A stretch of 64,000 nt of DNA. Origin: Bradyrhizobium sp. Ghvi (lineage in GTDB: Bacteria; Pseudomonadota; Alphaproteobacteria; Rhizobiales; Xanthobacteraceae). The stretch is from contig NZ_FOVU01000001.1 of NCBI RefSeq assembly GCF_900115265.1, positions 1,089,001 through 1,153,000 on the forward strand, read 5' to 3'. Shown here in pieces: positions 39,823 to 49,882 of the stretch; the first letter of the stretch is position 1, and the number at the start of each line of letters is the position of its first letter. A program made the position numbers and the translations under genes. The notes beneath the pieces were generated by a model. The model was not told the DNA's origin, did no database searches, and saw nothing but the letters and a program-made list of their open reading frames with translations.

Positions 39823-39843
39823 AAATCACATGCTGATGATCGG
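39823..39843 (+). repeat. attR of element 2 (CT core)
   Basis: Element end AATCACATG (39824-39832), core CT (39833-39834), host GATGATCGG. The element's last bases include an ATG (39830-39832) in frame with comM fragment 3. Confidence 0.8.
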
Positions 39844-40732
39844 CGCGCCAGGTGCCGGCAAATCGATGCTGGCGGCGCGCCTGCCCTCGATCCTGCCGCC
39901 GCTGTCGCCGGGCGAATTGCTCGAGGTCTCGATGATCGCCTCGGTCGCCGGCGAGATCGAGGGTGGCGCGCTGACCTCGCGGCGGCCGTTCCGCTCGCCA
40001 CATCATTCCGCCAGCATGGCTGCGCTCACCGGCGGCGGCGCGCGCGCCAAGCCCGGCGAGATCTCACTGGCGCATCAGGGCGTGCTGTTCCTCGACGAGC
40101 TGCCCGAGTTCGATCCGCGCGTGCTGGATTCGCTGCGCCAGCCCTTGGAGAACGGCGAGGTCTCGGTCTCCCGCGCCAATCACCGCGTCACTTACCCTGC
40201 GCGCTTCATGCTGATCGCTGCGATGAATCCCTGCCGCTGCGGCAACGCGTTCGAGCCCGGCTATGCCTGCAAGCGCGGCCGCGTCGATCGCTGCACCGGT
40301 GACTACCAGGCACGCATCTCCGGCCCGCTGATGGATCGCATCGATCTGCGTATCGAGGTCCCCGCCGTCACCGCAGCCGATCTGATCCTGCCGCCCCCGG
40401 CGGAAGGCTCGGCCGAAGTCGCCGCGCGCGTGGCAGCCGCGCGCGACATCCAGCTCGCGCGCTACAGAGATGCAGGCCTGCCGCAAGTCCGCACCAATGC
40501 CGAGGCGCCGGCTGCGGTGCTCGAAGACATCGCCAAGCCTGATACCCAGGGACAAAAGCTGCTGCGCGATGCCGCCGAGACCATGCGGCTGTCGGCGCGC
40601 GGCTATCACAGGGTGTTGCGGGTGGCACGCACGCTCGCCGACCTCGACCGCGCCGAGAAGATCGGCCGGCTGCATCTCGCCGAGGCGCTGTCCTACCGCG
40701 CACTCGCGGAGGATGTGCGGCAGTTGGCGTGA
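39835..40732 (+). pseudogene. comM: comM (yifB) fragment 3 of 3: AAA+ and C-terminal domains
   Basis: Encodes the ATPase part: Walker A MIGAPGAGKSMLAARLPSIL, Walker B GVLFLDELPEF, the Mg-chelatase motif AMNPCRCGNAFEPGYACK, the arginine region YQARISGPLMDRIDLRIEVP and the C-terminal helical domain (RGYHRVLRVARTLADL). All are intact. An ATG at 39830, supplied by element 2, followed by a native ATG at 39836 would allow this 300-residue half to be made alone. No decay is seen, so reconstitution by double excision remains possible. Confidence 0.9.
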
Positions 40733-40834
40733 TCATCCCGCGCGTCAACCCGGCGGTAACGAGTTTCCTTTACGCTCTGCAAACCATAAGGAAGGCCCAC
40801 AAGTTCCCGTACCGGGCCCGGCGAGTAGCGTGTC

Positions 40835-41302
40835 ATGTTGCGTTTCAAGGTCCTGACCTCGGTTGTTCCCCTGTTGGCGGCTGCGGTGTTCGCGCGGAGC
40901 GAGATCGGATCGGTGTCGCATCCCTGTATCGCCATCGGCGACACCTCGGTCGAGCTCACCTCGTTGTTCTGGACAGCCCCCATCCAGATCGCCTTCACAG
41001 ACGATCCCGCGCGGGCGACCGTGCGGGTGCAGATCACCGACGATGCGGACGCTGCCGACTTTGCCGTGGTCGACGACGGCGCCAGCGACGAGCCGAGCGC
41101 CTGCCAGGACAATCCCTCCACGCATCTGGTTGCAATTTCCAGCCAGGGCGGCCGCGACGGTCCGACGGTCTATCTCACCACCGAAGGCCCGGCCGACTAT
41201 CGCATCTATGTCCGTTCGAAGAATTTTTCGCAGAAGGAAGCCGCGGCCCTGATCGTCGGCGCCCGCGGCGGCCATAGCCATCTCAAGGCGGCCTCGCTCT
41301 GA
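40835..41302 (+). CDS. Small exported protein of unknown function
   Basis: A 155-residue protein with an N-terminal hydrophobic leader (VLTSVVPLLAAAVFA) and a beta-rich domain with two cysteines (SHPCIAIGD, PSACQDNP) that could form a disulfide. No family recognised. It starts 102 bp after comM and runs toward a hybrid histidine kinase on the same strand. Confidence 0.7.
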   Translation: MLRFKVLTSVVPLLAAAVFARSEIGSVSHPCIAIGDTSVELTSLFWTAPIQIAFTDDPARATVRVQITDDADAADFAVVDDGASDEPSACQDNPSTHLVAISSQGGRDGPTVYLTTEGPADYRIYVRSKNFSQKEAAALIVGARGGHSHLKAASL

Positions 41303-41422
41303 AGCACGTTAATGCCGCGTCAACCCTGTTTCGAGGCCGGCCCAGCCCCTCAAGCTGTTCGCAAGGTCGGCAAGACATCGTCGCGCACGGCGGTGGCAGG
41401 TTTCGGGTAAGAGTCGGGGTCG

Positions 41423-43654
41423 GTGGCAATGGGTCGGACGTTCCGGATCAAGGTGCGCATGCGCCGCTTCAGGCGACAGCACCCCAGAATTGCCTTCGCG
41501 ATCCGCTCCTTCATGATCTTCTCGGCGACGTTCGGCGGGGCCTATGGCTTCGTCACCGGCAGCCGCTCGGAAAATTCCGGCTACGATCCCAACACCTTCG
41601 CGATCGGCGCGAGCTTCCTGTTCGCGCTCGCCTGCCTCGGCCTTGCCACGCTCAGCATGCGGCTGCGCTTCGTCAACAAGCGGATGCGCAAGCTCGCGGC
41701 CCACAACGAGGCGCTGATCGACCGCAATTGGGAGCTGAAGGAAGCCGAAGAGCGCGCCCGCAGCCTGTTCGAGCAGCAGGGCGATCTCATCGTTCTGCGC
41801 GACCATCAGGGCCGCATCACCTTCGCCAACGATGCCTATTGCGCCCTGGCCGGACAGGCGCGAAGCGCGCTGATTGGCACACGCTTTGACTTCGACGTGC
41901 TGGAACAGGGCGACAGCGCGCGCGAGAGCAACGGCACGCGCATTCACGACCAGAGAATCTCGACGTCCTCAGGCGCGCGCTGGATCGCCTGGCGCGAAGG
42001 TTTTGTGCGGCTCGATGCCGGCCAGCCCGCCGAACTGCAGAGCGTCGGGCGCGACGTCACCGACCGCACCGAGACCGAACGCGCGCTGTCGGATGCCCGC
42101 GACCAGGCCGATGCCGCCAACCGCGCCAAATCGCGGTTCCTCGCGATGGCCTCCCACGAGATCCGCACCCCTCTCAACGGCATCATCGGCATGGGCGGGC
42201 TCCTGCTCGACACCACGCTGACGCCGGAGCAGACGACTTATGCCAGGGCGGTGAAAACATCAGGCGAAGCACTGATGGCGCTGATCGAGGAGCTGCTCGA
42301 CTATTCCAAGATCGAGGCCGGCAAGCTCGATCTCGACCAGCGTCCCTTCGCGCTCTCGACCCTGATCGAAGAAGTCACCGAACTGCTGGCGCCGCGCGCC
42401 CAGGCCAAGAAGCTCGAGATCGCCGCTTACGTCGACGAGCAATTGCCGCTCGAGGTCGTCGGTGACGCCGCGCGGCTGCGCCAGGTGCTGCTCAACCTCG
42501 CCGGCAATGCCATCAAATTCACCGCATCAGGCGGCGTGGCGCTGCTCGTCGAGCCCGGCATCTGGCCGAATGAAATCAGCTTTCTGGTGCGCGACACCGG
42601 CATCGGGATCGCGCCCGAAGCACAGTCGCGCATCTTCCGCGAATTCGAGCAGGCCGACGACCGCGTCGCCCGCACCTATGGCGGCACCGGCCTTGGCCTC
42701 GCCATCAGCGAACGCATCGTCAAGCGTATGGGCGGCCGCATCACGCTGGAGAGTGAGCCCGGCAAGGGTTCGACCTTTGAGGTCGCAATTCCGCTCGCGC
42801 CCTCGCAAGGCAGCGCCGGACAGACGACATTCCCTAGCCCGGACCTCGCTGGCAAGTCGATCCTGCTGGTGGCTGCTGGCATCGAAGCGTCTCTGATCGC
42901 GCGGCGGCTGGAACGCTGGGGCGGCCAGACCTGCCTGGTCACGGATGCGACCGTCGCCGAAGCGTTGCTGCCTGAGCGCTCGTGGCATGCGGTGCTGCTC
43001 GATCGCGCGTTCGGTTCAGATATCACCGATCGCCTGGGCGAAGCCGCCCGCGCGCATGCGACGCAACGGCTCGTGCTGCTGACGCCGAGCTCGCGCCATG
43101 AAAAACTCTCGACCGCCTTCACCGGCTTCCTGGTGAAGCCGCTCCGCGCAGCCTCGCTCGCCGCGCGCCTTGCGCTGGCGCCGGAAATCGCCTCGCCCGA
43201 TCTCGCGCCAGAGCCTGCCGAACCGGCGTCGGTCAGACCGCGCACGAGCGGCCTCTCGATCCTGGTCGCCGAGGACAATGAGATCAACGCGCTCTTGATG
43301 CGGTCGCTGCTGACGAAGCTCGGCCATCGCGTCGTCATCGCGGTTCATGGTGAGGCCGCGCTGGAATCCTGGCTCGCGGCCTCATCGGCCGGCACGCCAT
43401 ACGATCTGGTTCTGATGGACATCCAGATGCCGCAGCTCGATGGCATCGAAGCGACCAAACGCATCCGCGCCCACGAGGCCGCTACCGGCGGCCACCACAC
43501 GCCGATCCTCGCGCTCACGGCGAACACGCTGGTGGAGGATCGCTACGCCTGTTTCGAGGCTGGCATGAATGGATTCTTGATCAAGCCGCTCGATCGCGAA
43601 AAGCTGGATGAGGCGCTCGCGGGGCTCGCGGCCTCGCGGCAACTTACCGTTTAA
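41423..43654 (+). CDS. Membrane hybrid sensor histidine kinase
   Basis: 743 residues (GTG at 41423; ATG two codons later). Order: two N-terminal helices ([36 protein letters not shown]), a PAS domain (about 110-215), HisKA with [18 protein letters not shown], HATPase_c ([31 protein letters not shown]), a receiver-like domain without the usual acidic pair, and a complete receiver ([24 protein letters not shown], Lys in FLIKPLD). The middle receiver is probably degenerate. No output regulator is adjacent. Confidence 0.9.
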   Translation: MAMGRTFRIKVRMRRFRRQHPRIAFAIRSFMIFSATFGGAYGFVTGSRSENSGYDPNTFAIGASFLFALACLGLATLSMRLRFVNKRMRKLAAHNEALIDRNWELKEAEERARSLFEQQGDLIVLRDHQGRITFANDAYCALAGQARSALIGTRFDFDVLEQGDSARESNGTRIHDQRISTSSGARWIAWREGFVRLDAGQPAELQSVGRDVTDRTETERALSDARDQADAANRAKSRFLAMASHEIRTPLNGIIGMGGLLLDTTLTPEQTTYARAVKTSGEALMALIEELLDYSKIEAGKLDLDQRPFALSTLIEEVTELLAPRAQAKKLEIAAYVDEQLPLEVVGDAARLRQVLLNLAGNAIKFTASGGVALLVEPGIWPNEISFLVRDTGIGIAPEAQSRIFREFEQADDRVARTYGGTGLGLAISERIVKRMGGRITLESEPGKGSTFEVAIPLAPSQGSAGQTTFPSPDLAGKSILLVAAGIEASLIARRLERWGGQTCLVTDATVAEALLPERSWHAVLLDRAFGSDITDRLGEAARAHATQRLVLLTPSSRHEKLSTAFTGFLVKPLRAASLAARLALAPEIASPDLAPEPAEPASVRPRTSGLSILVAEDNEINALLMRSLLTKLGHRVVIAVHGEAALESWLAASSAGTPYDLVLMDIQMPQLDGIEATKRIRAHEAATGGHHTPILALTANTLVEDRYACFEAGMNGFLIKPLDREKLDEALAGLAASRQLTV

Positions 43655-43686
43655 CCGGCCGCGAAATCCGCGGCGTCAGGAAGTAG

Positions 43687-45657
43687 TCATCCGGGTACGA
43701 GGCGGTCCAGGATCTCTCGCACACGCAGGGCCAGTTTCGCCTGCGAGACCGGCTTTTCGAGGACATCCACACCTTCATCCAGCCGCCCCTGATGAACGAC
43801 GGCGTTCCTGGAGTATCCGGTCATGTAGAGGATCTTCAGTCCCGGCCGGATTTGCTGCGCCCTTCGCCCAAGCTCACGTCCGTTAATTCCGGGCATGACG
43901 ACATCGGTCAGGAGCAGATTCACCTGCGGCTCTTCCTGAAGGAGGATGGTCAGGGCGCCCTGAGCACTAGGCGCGGACAGGATGCGATAGTTCAGGTCCC
44001 GCAGAACGTCGCATACATAGGTTCTGAGGTCGGCATCATCCTCGACAACGAGGATCGTCTCCACCTTTTCGCCTTCAGGCAGCAATTCGTCCGGCTCCGC
44101 GGCGGGCACCAAGCCAGCACCGAGGTAGCGCGGGAAGTACAGCTTGATGCTCGTGCCGTGGCCGACCTCGCTGTAAATCTTCACGTGCCCGCCGGATTGC
44201 TTGACGAAGCCATAGACCTGGCTGAGCCCGAGTCCGGTCCCTTGGCCCGGCTCCTTGGTCGTGAAGAAGGGTTCGAAGGCATGATCGAGCACCTCGGCCG
44301 TCATTCCGCTGCCGGTATCGGTTACGCAGATGACGACGTACTGGCCCGGCGGCAGCTCTGGATTGGCGCGACTGTAATCATCGTCCGCCGAGACGTTGAC
44401 GGCTTCGACTGTCAGCTTGCCGCCATCGGGCATGGCGTCGCGGGCGTTGATCGCGAGATTGATGATGGCTGATTCCAGATGATTGGCGTCAGCTTCGATC
44501 TGCCACAGACCCGCACTCCCAACGGTTTGGACCTCGACACGCTCGCCGAGCGTTCGCTGCAGGAAGTCCTGCACGCCGTTCAGGAAATTGTTGACGTTGA
44601 TCGGCTTCGGATCGAGCGCCTGCCGGCGCGAAAAGGCAAGCAGGCGGCTGGTGAGCGCTGCAGCTCTTTGGGCGCCGCGCTTGGCATGGCCCAGAGCGCG
44701 CTGCAGATTGGCGCTGCCGGCCAGTTGGCGAGCATTGCGCTCCGCGGTTTCGATATTGCCGAGCACGATCATGAGCAGGTTGTTGAAATCGTGAGCGATG
44801 CCGCCGCTGAGCTGGCCCACGGCCTCGAGCTTCTGTGACGCGAGCAATTGCTCCTGCACCAGCTTCAGCTCGTCCTGCGCGCGCTTGCGCTCGGTAAGAT
44901 CGCGCGTGACCTTGGCAAAGCCGATGATTTCGCCTGCCTCATCGACGATGCGGTCGATGATGACTGACGCCCAAAACCGTGTTCCGTCCTTTCGCACGCG
45001 CCAGCCTTCGGCCTCGAAGCGGCCGTGCTCGCGGGCTTCGGCCAAGGCTCGTTTCGGCACCTCGATTGCGAGGTCCTCCGGAGTATAGAATTGGCTGAAA
45101 TGGCGCCCGATGATCTCGTTCGGGGCATAGCCCTTGATGCGCTGGGCGCCGGGATTCCAGGTCGCGACGTGGCCCTCCGGGTCGAGCTGGAAAATGGCAT
45201 AGTCGATCACCGCCTCGATCAAGCGACGGTAGCGTCGTTCGCTTTCGACTAGCTCGGTATGAGCCTGCTGTCGCTCGGTGATATCCCGCGTCACCTTGGC
45301 AAAGCCGATCAGCTTGCCGTGCTCGTCCCTGATGGCATCGAGTACGACGAGCGCCCAGAACCGGCTGCCGTCCTTGCGGACGCGCCAACCTTCGGAATTG
45401 AAGCGCCCGGTCTCGCGCGCCGTTGCCAGCGCCCTTTGCGGCAGACCCGCAGCGCGGTCTTCCGGGGTATAGAAGACCGAAAATGGCTCGCCGATGATTT
45501 CGCTGGCGGCATAACCCTTCAGACGTTCGGCGCCCGAGTTCCAGCTTCGTACGATTCCGTCGGTGTCGAGCATGAAGATCGCATAGTCGACGATTGCATT
45601 GACCATCAGCTCGAGACGGCGCGCGTCTCCGAGTTGGTCGAGCGTCGTCTGGCTCAT
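43687..45657 (-). CDS. Soluble PAS-PAS hybrid histidine kinase with receiver
   Basis: A 656-residue cytosolic kinase. Two PAS/PAC units (about 15-135 and 145-265, each ending in GFAKVTRDITER or GFAKVTRDLTER) precede HisKA with LSGGIAHDFNNLLMIV. HATPase_c follows (NLAINARDAMPDGG, TDTGSGM, GQGTGLGLSQVYG). A C-terminal receiver ends it (ILVVEDDADLR, LLTDVVMPGING, Lys in LEKPVSQ). No membrane segment. It is convergent with the preceding kinase. The input signal is unknown. Confidence 0.9.
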   Translation of the reverse strand: MSQTTLDQLGDARRLELMVNAIVDYAIFMLDTDGIVRSWNSGAERLKGYAASEIIGEPFSVFYTPEDRAAGLPQRALATARETGRFNSEGWRVRKDGSRFWALVVLDAIRDEHGKLIGFAKVTRDITERQQAHTELVESERRYRRLIEAVIDYAIFQLDPEGHVATWNPGAQRIKGYAPNEIIGRHFSQFYTPEDLAIEVPKRALAEAREHGRFEAEGWRVRKDGTRFWASVIIDRIVDEAGEIIGFAKVTRDLTERKRAQDELKLVQEQLLASQKLEAVGQLSGGIAHDFNNLLMIVLGNIETAERNARQLAGSANLQRALGHAKRGAQRAAALTSRLLAFSRRQALDPKPINVNNFLNGVQDFLQRTLGERVEVQTVGSAGLWQIEADANHLESAIINLAINARDAMPDGGKLTVEAVNVSADDDYSRANPELPPGQYVVICVTDTGSGMTAEVLDHAFEPFFTTKEPGQGTGLGLSQVYGFVKQSGGHVKIYSEVGHGTSIKLYFPRYLGAGLVPAAEPDELLPEGEKVETILVVEDDADLRTYVCDVLRDLNYRILSAPSAQGALTILLQEEPQVNLLLTDVVMPGINGRELGRRAQQIRPGLKILYMTGYSRNAVVHQGRLDEGVDVLEKPVSQAKLALRVREILDRLVPG

Positions 45658-45811
45658 GAAATCCTCGGCCTGCGCGCGGATGGGGTGTGTTCAACCGCCT
45701 CCAAGCATGGAAAGTTCCCGCGGTGCTTGCGATTGCGCGTACTCTGGCTTGGAGGAGAGCACGATCGCTCTCAGCCGGGGTTGCAAGTGATTGGCCGGCG
45801 AGTGAGGTCCA

Positions 45812-46051
45812 TTATGCGGCGTGAGCGACAAAACGCGGGGCAGAGAGCTTCTCAGGCGGTCCTTTGTCGTTCCTGAAGATGGTGTCTGCCCGGGCGGCCC
45901 GCTTGCAATGCGGGCAAACGAAGAGATGCGCGATAACCGGGACCGGTTCCTCCGCCAGCAGTTCCGACCGGTACCACCTCATCTCGATATGGCAGTCCGG
46001 GCACGTCGGCGCTTCCAGATGTTCCGCAGCAGTTTTGAGACGATCGACCAT
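45812..46051 (-). CDS. Small zinc-ribbon protein
   Basis: A 79-residue protein with two Cys pairs, TCPDCHIEM and FVCPHCKRA, spaced about 28 residues apart, typical of a treble-clef or zinc-ribbon fold. Start is the ATG at 46051. It stands alone between the PAS kinase and coaA. Function unknown. Confidence 0.65.
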   Translation of the reverse strand: MVDRLKTAAEHLEAPTCPDCHIEMRWYRSELLAEEPVPVIAHLFVCPHCKRAARADTIFRNDKGPPEKLSAPRFVAHAA

Positions 46052-46148
46052 TGGCCCCTCGTGTTTTCGACGGCCATAACCGATTACCCTCCGTCAGTCT
46101 GCAACAAAAGACGCCCAGCCTGAAAATTCAGCTAAGGCTCGCCAAAGA

Positions 46149-47105
46149 TTACAGTCGCCTGAGCGCCACGCTCTCCACCGCGTGGTCGGCGGCCTTCTTC
46201 AGGATCAGCGTCGCGCGCGGCCGCGTCGGCAGAATGTTGTCCTCGAGATTGGCGAGGTTGGTGCGTTCCCAGATCGCAGTCGCGGTGGCGATGGCCTCCT
46301 CGTCCGACAGCAGCGCATAACGGTTGAAGTAGGATTTCGGATTGGTGAACGCGGTGTCCCGCAGCGCCAGGAAGCGCTTGATGTACCAGCGCCGCAGCGC
46401 CTCCTCGTCGGCGTCGATGTAAACCGAAAAGTCGAAGAAGTCGGAAACGACGGGCACCGCCTTGCCGTCCCGCGGCAGCTTGCCGGTCTGCAGGACGTTG
46501 ACGCCCTCGACGATCAGGATGTCCGGCTGGTCGATCTCGGCCCATTCGTTCGGCACGATGTCGTAGGTCAGGTGCGAATAGACCGGCGAGCGCACATGGC
46601 GGCGGCCCGACTTGATGTCGGACAGGAAATTGAGCAGCAGCGGAAGGTCGTAGCTCTCCGGAAAACCTTTCTTCTGCAGGATACCCTGCTGCTCGAGCAG
46701 GGCCTTCGGGTAGAGGAATCCGTCGGTGGTGATGAGATCGACCTTCGGGCGCGGCGACCAGCGCGCGAGGAGGGCCTGGAGCACGCGGGCCGTGGTGGAT
46801 TTACCGACCGCGACCGAACCGGCGACGCCGATGATGTAGGGCACCTTGCGGTCGCGGATGTTGAGGAACTGGCGCTCCGCGTAGTACAGGCGCTGGGTAG
46901 CATCGACATAGATCGAGAGCAGGCGCGAGAGCGGCAGATAAATGTCCTCGACTTCCTTGAGATCGAGGCGGTCGTGCAGCGAGCGCAGCCGGTCGAACTC
47001 ACCGGGCTCCAGCGTCATCGGCGTGTCGTCGCGCAGACGCGCCCACTCCTCGCGCGAATAGACGCGGTATGGATTATACTGCTGCTCGGGTGCGCGGATA
47101 TCCAT
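46149..47105 (-). CDS. coaA: Type I pantothenate kinase
   Basis: A 318-residue P-loop kinase, first step of coenzyme A synthesis. Walker A is [49 protein letters not shown] and [12 protein letters not shown] match the prokaryotic type I family; CoA feedback residues lie in this fold. It follows hisE by 36 bp on the same strand and closes the his block, a common alphaproteobacterial arrangement. Confidence 0.96.
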   Translation of the reverse strand: MDIRAPEQQYNPYRVYSREEWARLRDDTPMTLEPGEFDRLRSLHDRLDLKEVEDIYLPLSRLLSIYVDATQRLYYAERQFLNIRDRKVPYIIGVAGSVAVGKSTTARVLQALLARWSPRPKVDLITTDGFLYPKALLEQQGILQKKGFPESYDLPLLLNFLSDIKSGRRHVRSPVYSHLTYDIVPNEWAEIDQPDILIVEGVNVLQTGKLPRDGKAVPVVSDFFDFSVYIDADEEALRRWYIKRFLALRDTAFTNPKSYFNRYALLSDEEAIATATAIWERTNLANLEDNILPTRPRATLILKKAADHAVESVALRRL

Positions 47106-47141
47106 GACCGACCTTTCCGTTGCGATCTGCTCGCCCCTTGC

Positions 47142-47465
47142 CTATGCGCCCTTGCGCGACGCCTTCTCTTCCAATCCTGACATATTGGTCCGCTTGTCCA
47201 GCGCCGCCTCGACCTCCTCCAGCTTTACGCCGCGTGCCTTGAGGAGCACAAGGAAATGGTAGAGCAGGTCGGCGCTTTCAGCGATCAGATGCGCGCGATC
47301 GTTTTCGACTGCTGCGATTACGGTTTCGACTGCCTCCTCACCGAACTTCTTGGCGCAATGTTCGGCGCCCTTGTCGAGGAGCTTGCGAGTATAGGAGGCC
47401 TCGCCACCGGAAGCCGCGCGGGCATCGATGGTCTCGGCGAGATCGTGGATGGTGAAACGCGGCAT
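47142..47465 (-). CDS. hisE: Phosphoribosyl-ATP diphosphatase
   Basis: A 107-residue enzyme of the second step of histidine synthesis. The MazG-like core with [18 protein letters not shown] and [17 protein letters not shown] supplies the metal-binding acidic residues. It stands alone, not fused to hisI. It lies 79 bp downstream of hisF on the same strand. Confidence 0.95.
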   Translation of the reverse strand: MPRFTIHDLAETIDARAASGGEASYTRKLLDKGAEHCAKKFGEEAVETVIAAVENDRAHLIAESADLLYHFLVLLKARGVKLEEVEAALDKRTNMSGLEEKASRKGA

Positions 47466-47544
47466 CGGAATTACTCGAAAAACACTCAGAGGCCAGGAGG
47501 CACAGTCCCACTGGTCTGTGTAGCATTTTTATGGACGGGAGTCG

Positions 47545-48318
47545 TCAGGCATCCAGGCGCATGGGCAGTCCGCGCCTGGCCATATGCTCCTTGGCTTCAC
47601 GGATGGTGAATTCCCCGAAATGGAAGATCGAAGCCGCCAGCACCGCGGTGGCATGGCCATCGCGGATACCGTCGACGAGATGGTCGAGATTGCCGACGCC
47701 ACCCGAGGCGATCACGGGGACCGAAACGCTGTCGGCGATCGCCCGGGTGAGCGGAATGTCAAAGCCCTGCCGCGTGCCGTCGCGGTCCATCGAGGTGAGC
47801 AGGATTTCACCCGCCCCGAGCGAGACCACTTCCTGGGCATATTCAATGGCGTCGATGCCGGTCGCGTTGCGGCCGCCATGGGTGAAAATCTCCCAGCGAT
47901 CACCGCCTGGGCGCTTGACCCGCTTGGCGTCGATCGCGACCACCACGCACTGCTCGCCGAACTTCTCGGCGGCTTCCTTGACGAACTCGCGCCGCGACAC
48001 CGCGGCGCTGTTGATCGAGACCTTGTCGGCGCCGGCACGCAGCAATGTCTTGATGTCGTCGACCTCACGCACGCCGCCGCCGACGGTTACCGGCATGAAG
48101 CAGGCCTCCGCCGTGCGCCGGACCACGTCCAGCATGATGCCGCGGTTCTCATGGGTCGCGGTGATGTCGAGGAAGGTCAGTTCGTCGGCGCCGGCCGCGT
48201 CATAGGCGATCGCGGCTTCGACGGGATCGCCGGCATCGCGGAGGTCGACGAAGTTGATGCCCTTGACGACGCGGCCATCCTTGACGTCGAGGCAGGGGAT
48301 CACGCGCACCTTGAACAT
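47545..48318 (-). CDS. hisF: Imidazole glycerol phosphate synthase, cyclase subunit
   Basis: A 257-residue (beta-alpha)8 barrel that, with HisH, makes imidazole-glycerol phosphate and [25 protein letters not shown] carries the catalytic Asp of the N-terminal half-barrel; [20 protein letters not shown] carries the second Asp. It begins 3 bp after hisA. Confidence 0.97.
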   Translation of the reverse strand: MFKVRVIPCLDVKDGRVVKGINFVDLRDAGDPVEAAIAYDAAGADELTFLDITATHENRGIMLDVVRRTAEACFMPVTVGGGVREVDDIKTLLRAGADKVSINSAAVSRREFVKEAAEKFGEQCVVVAIDAKRVKRPGGDRWEIFTHGGRNATGIDAIEYAQEVVSLGAGEILLTSMDRDGTRQGFDIPLTRAIADSVSVPVIASGGVGNLDHLVDGIRDGHATAVLAASIFHFGEFTIREAKEHMARRGLPMRLDA

Positions 48319-48321
48319 GTG

Positions 48322-49059
48322 TCAGCTCCTGCGCGCGTTGCGGATCAAGGTGAGGGCGGCCGCCGGATCGAGCCGGCCGTCATAGAGCGCACGGCCGGCG
48401 ATCGCGCCGGCGAGCTTTTTCGCGCGTGGCGTCAGCATGGCTTTCACATCGTCGATCGAGGCGAGGCCGCCGGAGGCGATCACGGGGATCGAAATGGCGT
48501 CGGCCAGCGCAATGGTCGCATCGAGATTCAAGCCCTTGAGCAGGCCGTCGCGCGCGATGTCGGTGAAGATGATGGCGGCAACGCCGGCATCCTCGAAACG
48601 CTGCGCGATCTCCAGCACCGTGACTTGCGAGGTCTCAGCCCAACCTTCGACCGCGACCTTGCCGTCGCGTGCGTCGAGGCCAACCGCGACGCGGCCGGAG
48701 AATTTCTTCGCGGCAGCCTTCACCAGCTGGGGATCGCGCACCGCAGCGGTGCCGATGATGACGCGGGTGATGCCTTTTTCGAGCCAGGCTTCGACGGTCT
48801 TGAGATCGCGAATGCCGCCGCCGAGCTGCACCGGGATCTTGATCGTCTTCAGCATGGCTTCGACGGCTTGCGCATTCACCGGCTTGCCGGCGAAGGCGCC
48901 GTCGAGATCGACGACATGGAGATATTCAAAGCCCTGCGTGACAAAGCTCTGCGCCTGGGCGGCGGGATCGAGATTGAACACGGTCGCGCGCGCCATGTCG
49001 CCTTGCTCGAGGCGCACGCACTGGCCGTTCTTGAGATCGATGGCAGGAAAAAGGATCAT
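48322..49059 (-). CDS. hisA: Phosphoribosylformimino-5-aminoimidazole carboxamide ribotide isomerase
   Basis: A 245-residue barrel isomerase of histidine synthesis. [20 protein letters not shown] has the catalytic Asp8; [16 protein letters not shown] has the second. The start is the ATG at 49059; upstream in-frame sequence belongs to an intergenic repeat. Separated from hisH by about 170 bp that hold that repeat. Confidence 0.96.
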   Translation of the reverse strand: MILFPAIDLKNGQCVRLEQGDMARATVFNLDPAAQAQSFVTQGFEYLHVVDLDGAFAGKPVNAQAVEAMLKTIKIPVQLGGGIRDLKTVEAWLEKGITRVIIGTAAVRDPQLVKAAAKKFSGRVAVGLDARDGKVAVEGWAETSQVTVLEIAQRFEDAGVAAIIFTDIARDGLLKGLNLDATIALADAISIPVIASGGLASIDDVKAMLTPRAKKLAGAIAGRALYDGRLDPAAALTLIRNARRS

Positions 49060-49096
49060 GATTGAGCCAGGAGTTTTCCGCGCAGACGGTGCGCTC

Positions 49097-49207
49097 CCTC
49101 CCCCCTTGTGGGGGAGGGTTGGGGAGAGGGGTAAGCCACGGACACCGCCGTTGCGGCTACCCCCCTCCCGAATGCTTCGCATTCGACCTCCCCCACAAGG
49201 GGGGAGG
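49097..49207. repeat. Intergenic inverted repeat (CCTCCCCCTTGTGGGGGAGG family)
   Basis: The 21-bp sequence at 49097-49117 is itself a hairpin, and its exact reverse complement stands at 49187-49207. A smaller palindrome (CGAATGCTTCGCATTCG) lies between. It sits in the hisH-hisA gap, where an RNA stem may tune readthrough. Confidence 0.7.
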
Positions 49208-49231
49208 TAACAAGAGAGAGGGAAGCGGCCA

Positions 49232-49882
49232 TCACGGTTTCCATCGCAAAAAGTTCGAGATCAGGGCGAGGCCAAAGCGCTGGCTCTTCTCGGGGTGAAA
49301 TTGCGTGCCGATGGCGGTGTCCTTGGCGACGATCGCGGTGACAGGCCCGCCGTAATCGGCGCGCGCGAGCACATCCGCCTCATTGGCGGCGTTGAGGTGG
49401 TAGGAGTGCACGAAATAAGCGTGCTGGCCCTTGGGGCCGAGCGGCAGCTTGTTCAGCACTGGGTGCTCCTGCAGCAGATCGAGCGTGTTCCAGCCCATGT
49501 GCGGGATCTTCAGACTCTCGTCGCGCGGCGTGATCTTCTCGACGTCGCCGCCGATCCAGTTCAGGCCTTCAGTGACGACGTGCTCCTTGCCGCGGCTCGC
49601 CATCAGCTGCATGCCGACGCAGATACCGAAGAACGGCCGCGCCTTGACGCGCACGGCTTCGGTGATCGCCTCGACCATGCCATTGACCGCATCGAGCCCG
49701 CGCCGGCAATCGGCGAAGGCGCCGACACCAGGCAGCACAAGACGATCGGCCTCGTAGGCCTGATCGGGATCGCTGGTGACGAATACCTTTTGCGGATTCT
49801 CAAGGCTGCGCGCGGCGCGCTCAAATGCCTTGGCGGCGGAATGCAGATTCCCGGAACCGTAATCGATGATGGCGACGCTCAT
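49232..49882 (-). CDS. hisH: Imidazole glycerol phosphate synthase, glutaminase subunit
   Basis: A 216-residue class I glutamine amidotransferase that feeds ammonia to HisF. The oxyanion/nucleophile segment is [17 protein letters not shown] (catalytic Cys), and the catalytic His and Glu are in [13 protein letters not shown]. The start is the ATG at 49882, which overlaps the stop of the DUF2628 gene by 4 bp. Confidence 0.96.
   Translation of the reverse strand: MSVAIIDYGSGNLHSAAKAFERAARSLENPQKVFVTSDPDQAYEADRLVLPGVGAFADCRRGLDAVNGMVEAITEAVRVKARPFFGICVGMQLMASRGKEHVVTEGLNWIGGDVEKITPRDESLKIPHMGWNTLDLLQEHPVLNKLPLGPKGQHAYFVHSYHLNAANEADVLARADYGGPVTAIVAKDTAIGTQFHPEKSQRFGLALISNFLRWKP

Larger units (their letters stand above)
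33785..39832 (+). mobile_element. Element 2: comM-integrated serine-recombinase element (6048 bp)
   Basis: A second element in comM, inserted just before the Walker A codons (Leu-Leu | Met-Ile-Gly-Ala-Pro-Gly-Ala-Gly-Lys-Ser). Order: small basic ORF (33833), serine recombinase (34041), ParB-like gene (35651), then minus-strand genes for a membrane protein, a HEPN-like protein and an Mrr-like nuclease. Joined ends give AATCACATG-CT-CATGTGATT, a perfect 9-bp inverted repeat around a non-palindromic dinucleotide. Codon use departs from flanking host genes as in element 1. Excision restores the comM frame. Confidence 0.88.

Noticed and set aside
39830..39838. Using CATG as the shared core of element 2
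   Set aside because: It would restore Leu-Leu-Met-Leu-Met-Ile-Gly, two extra residues before Walker A. A CT core gives the expected Leu-Leu-Met-Ile-Gly and a symmetric attP.
47584..49065. 493-codon open frame opposite hisF and hisA
   Set aside because: Shadow; both his genes are certain.
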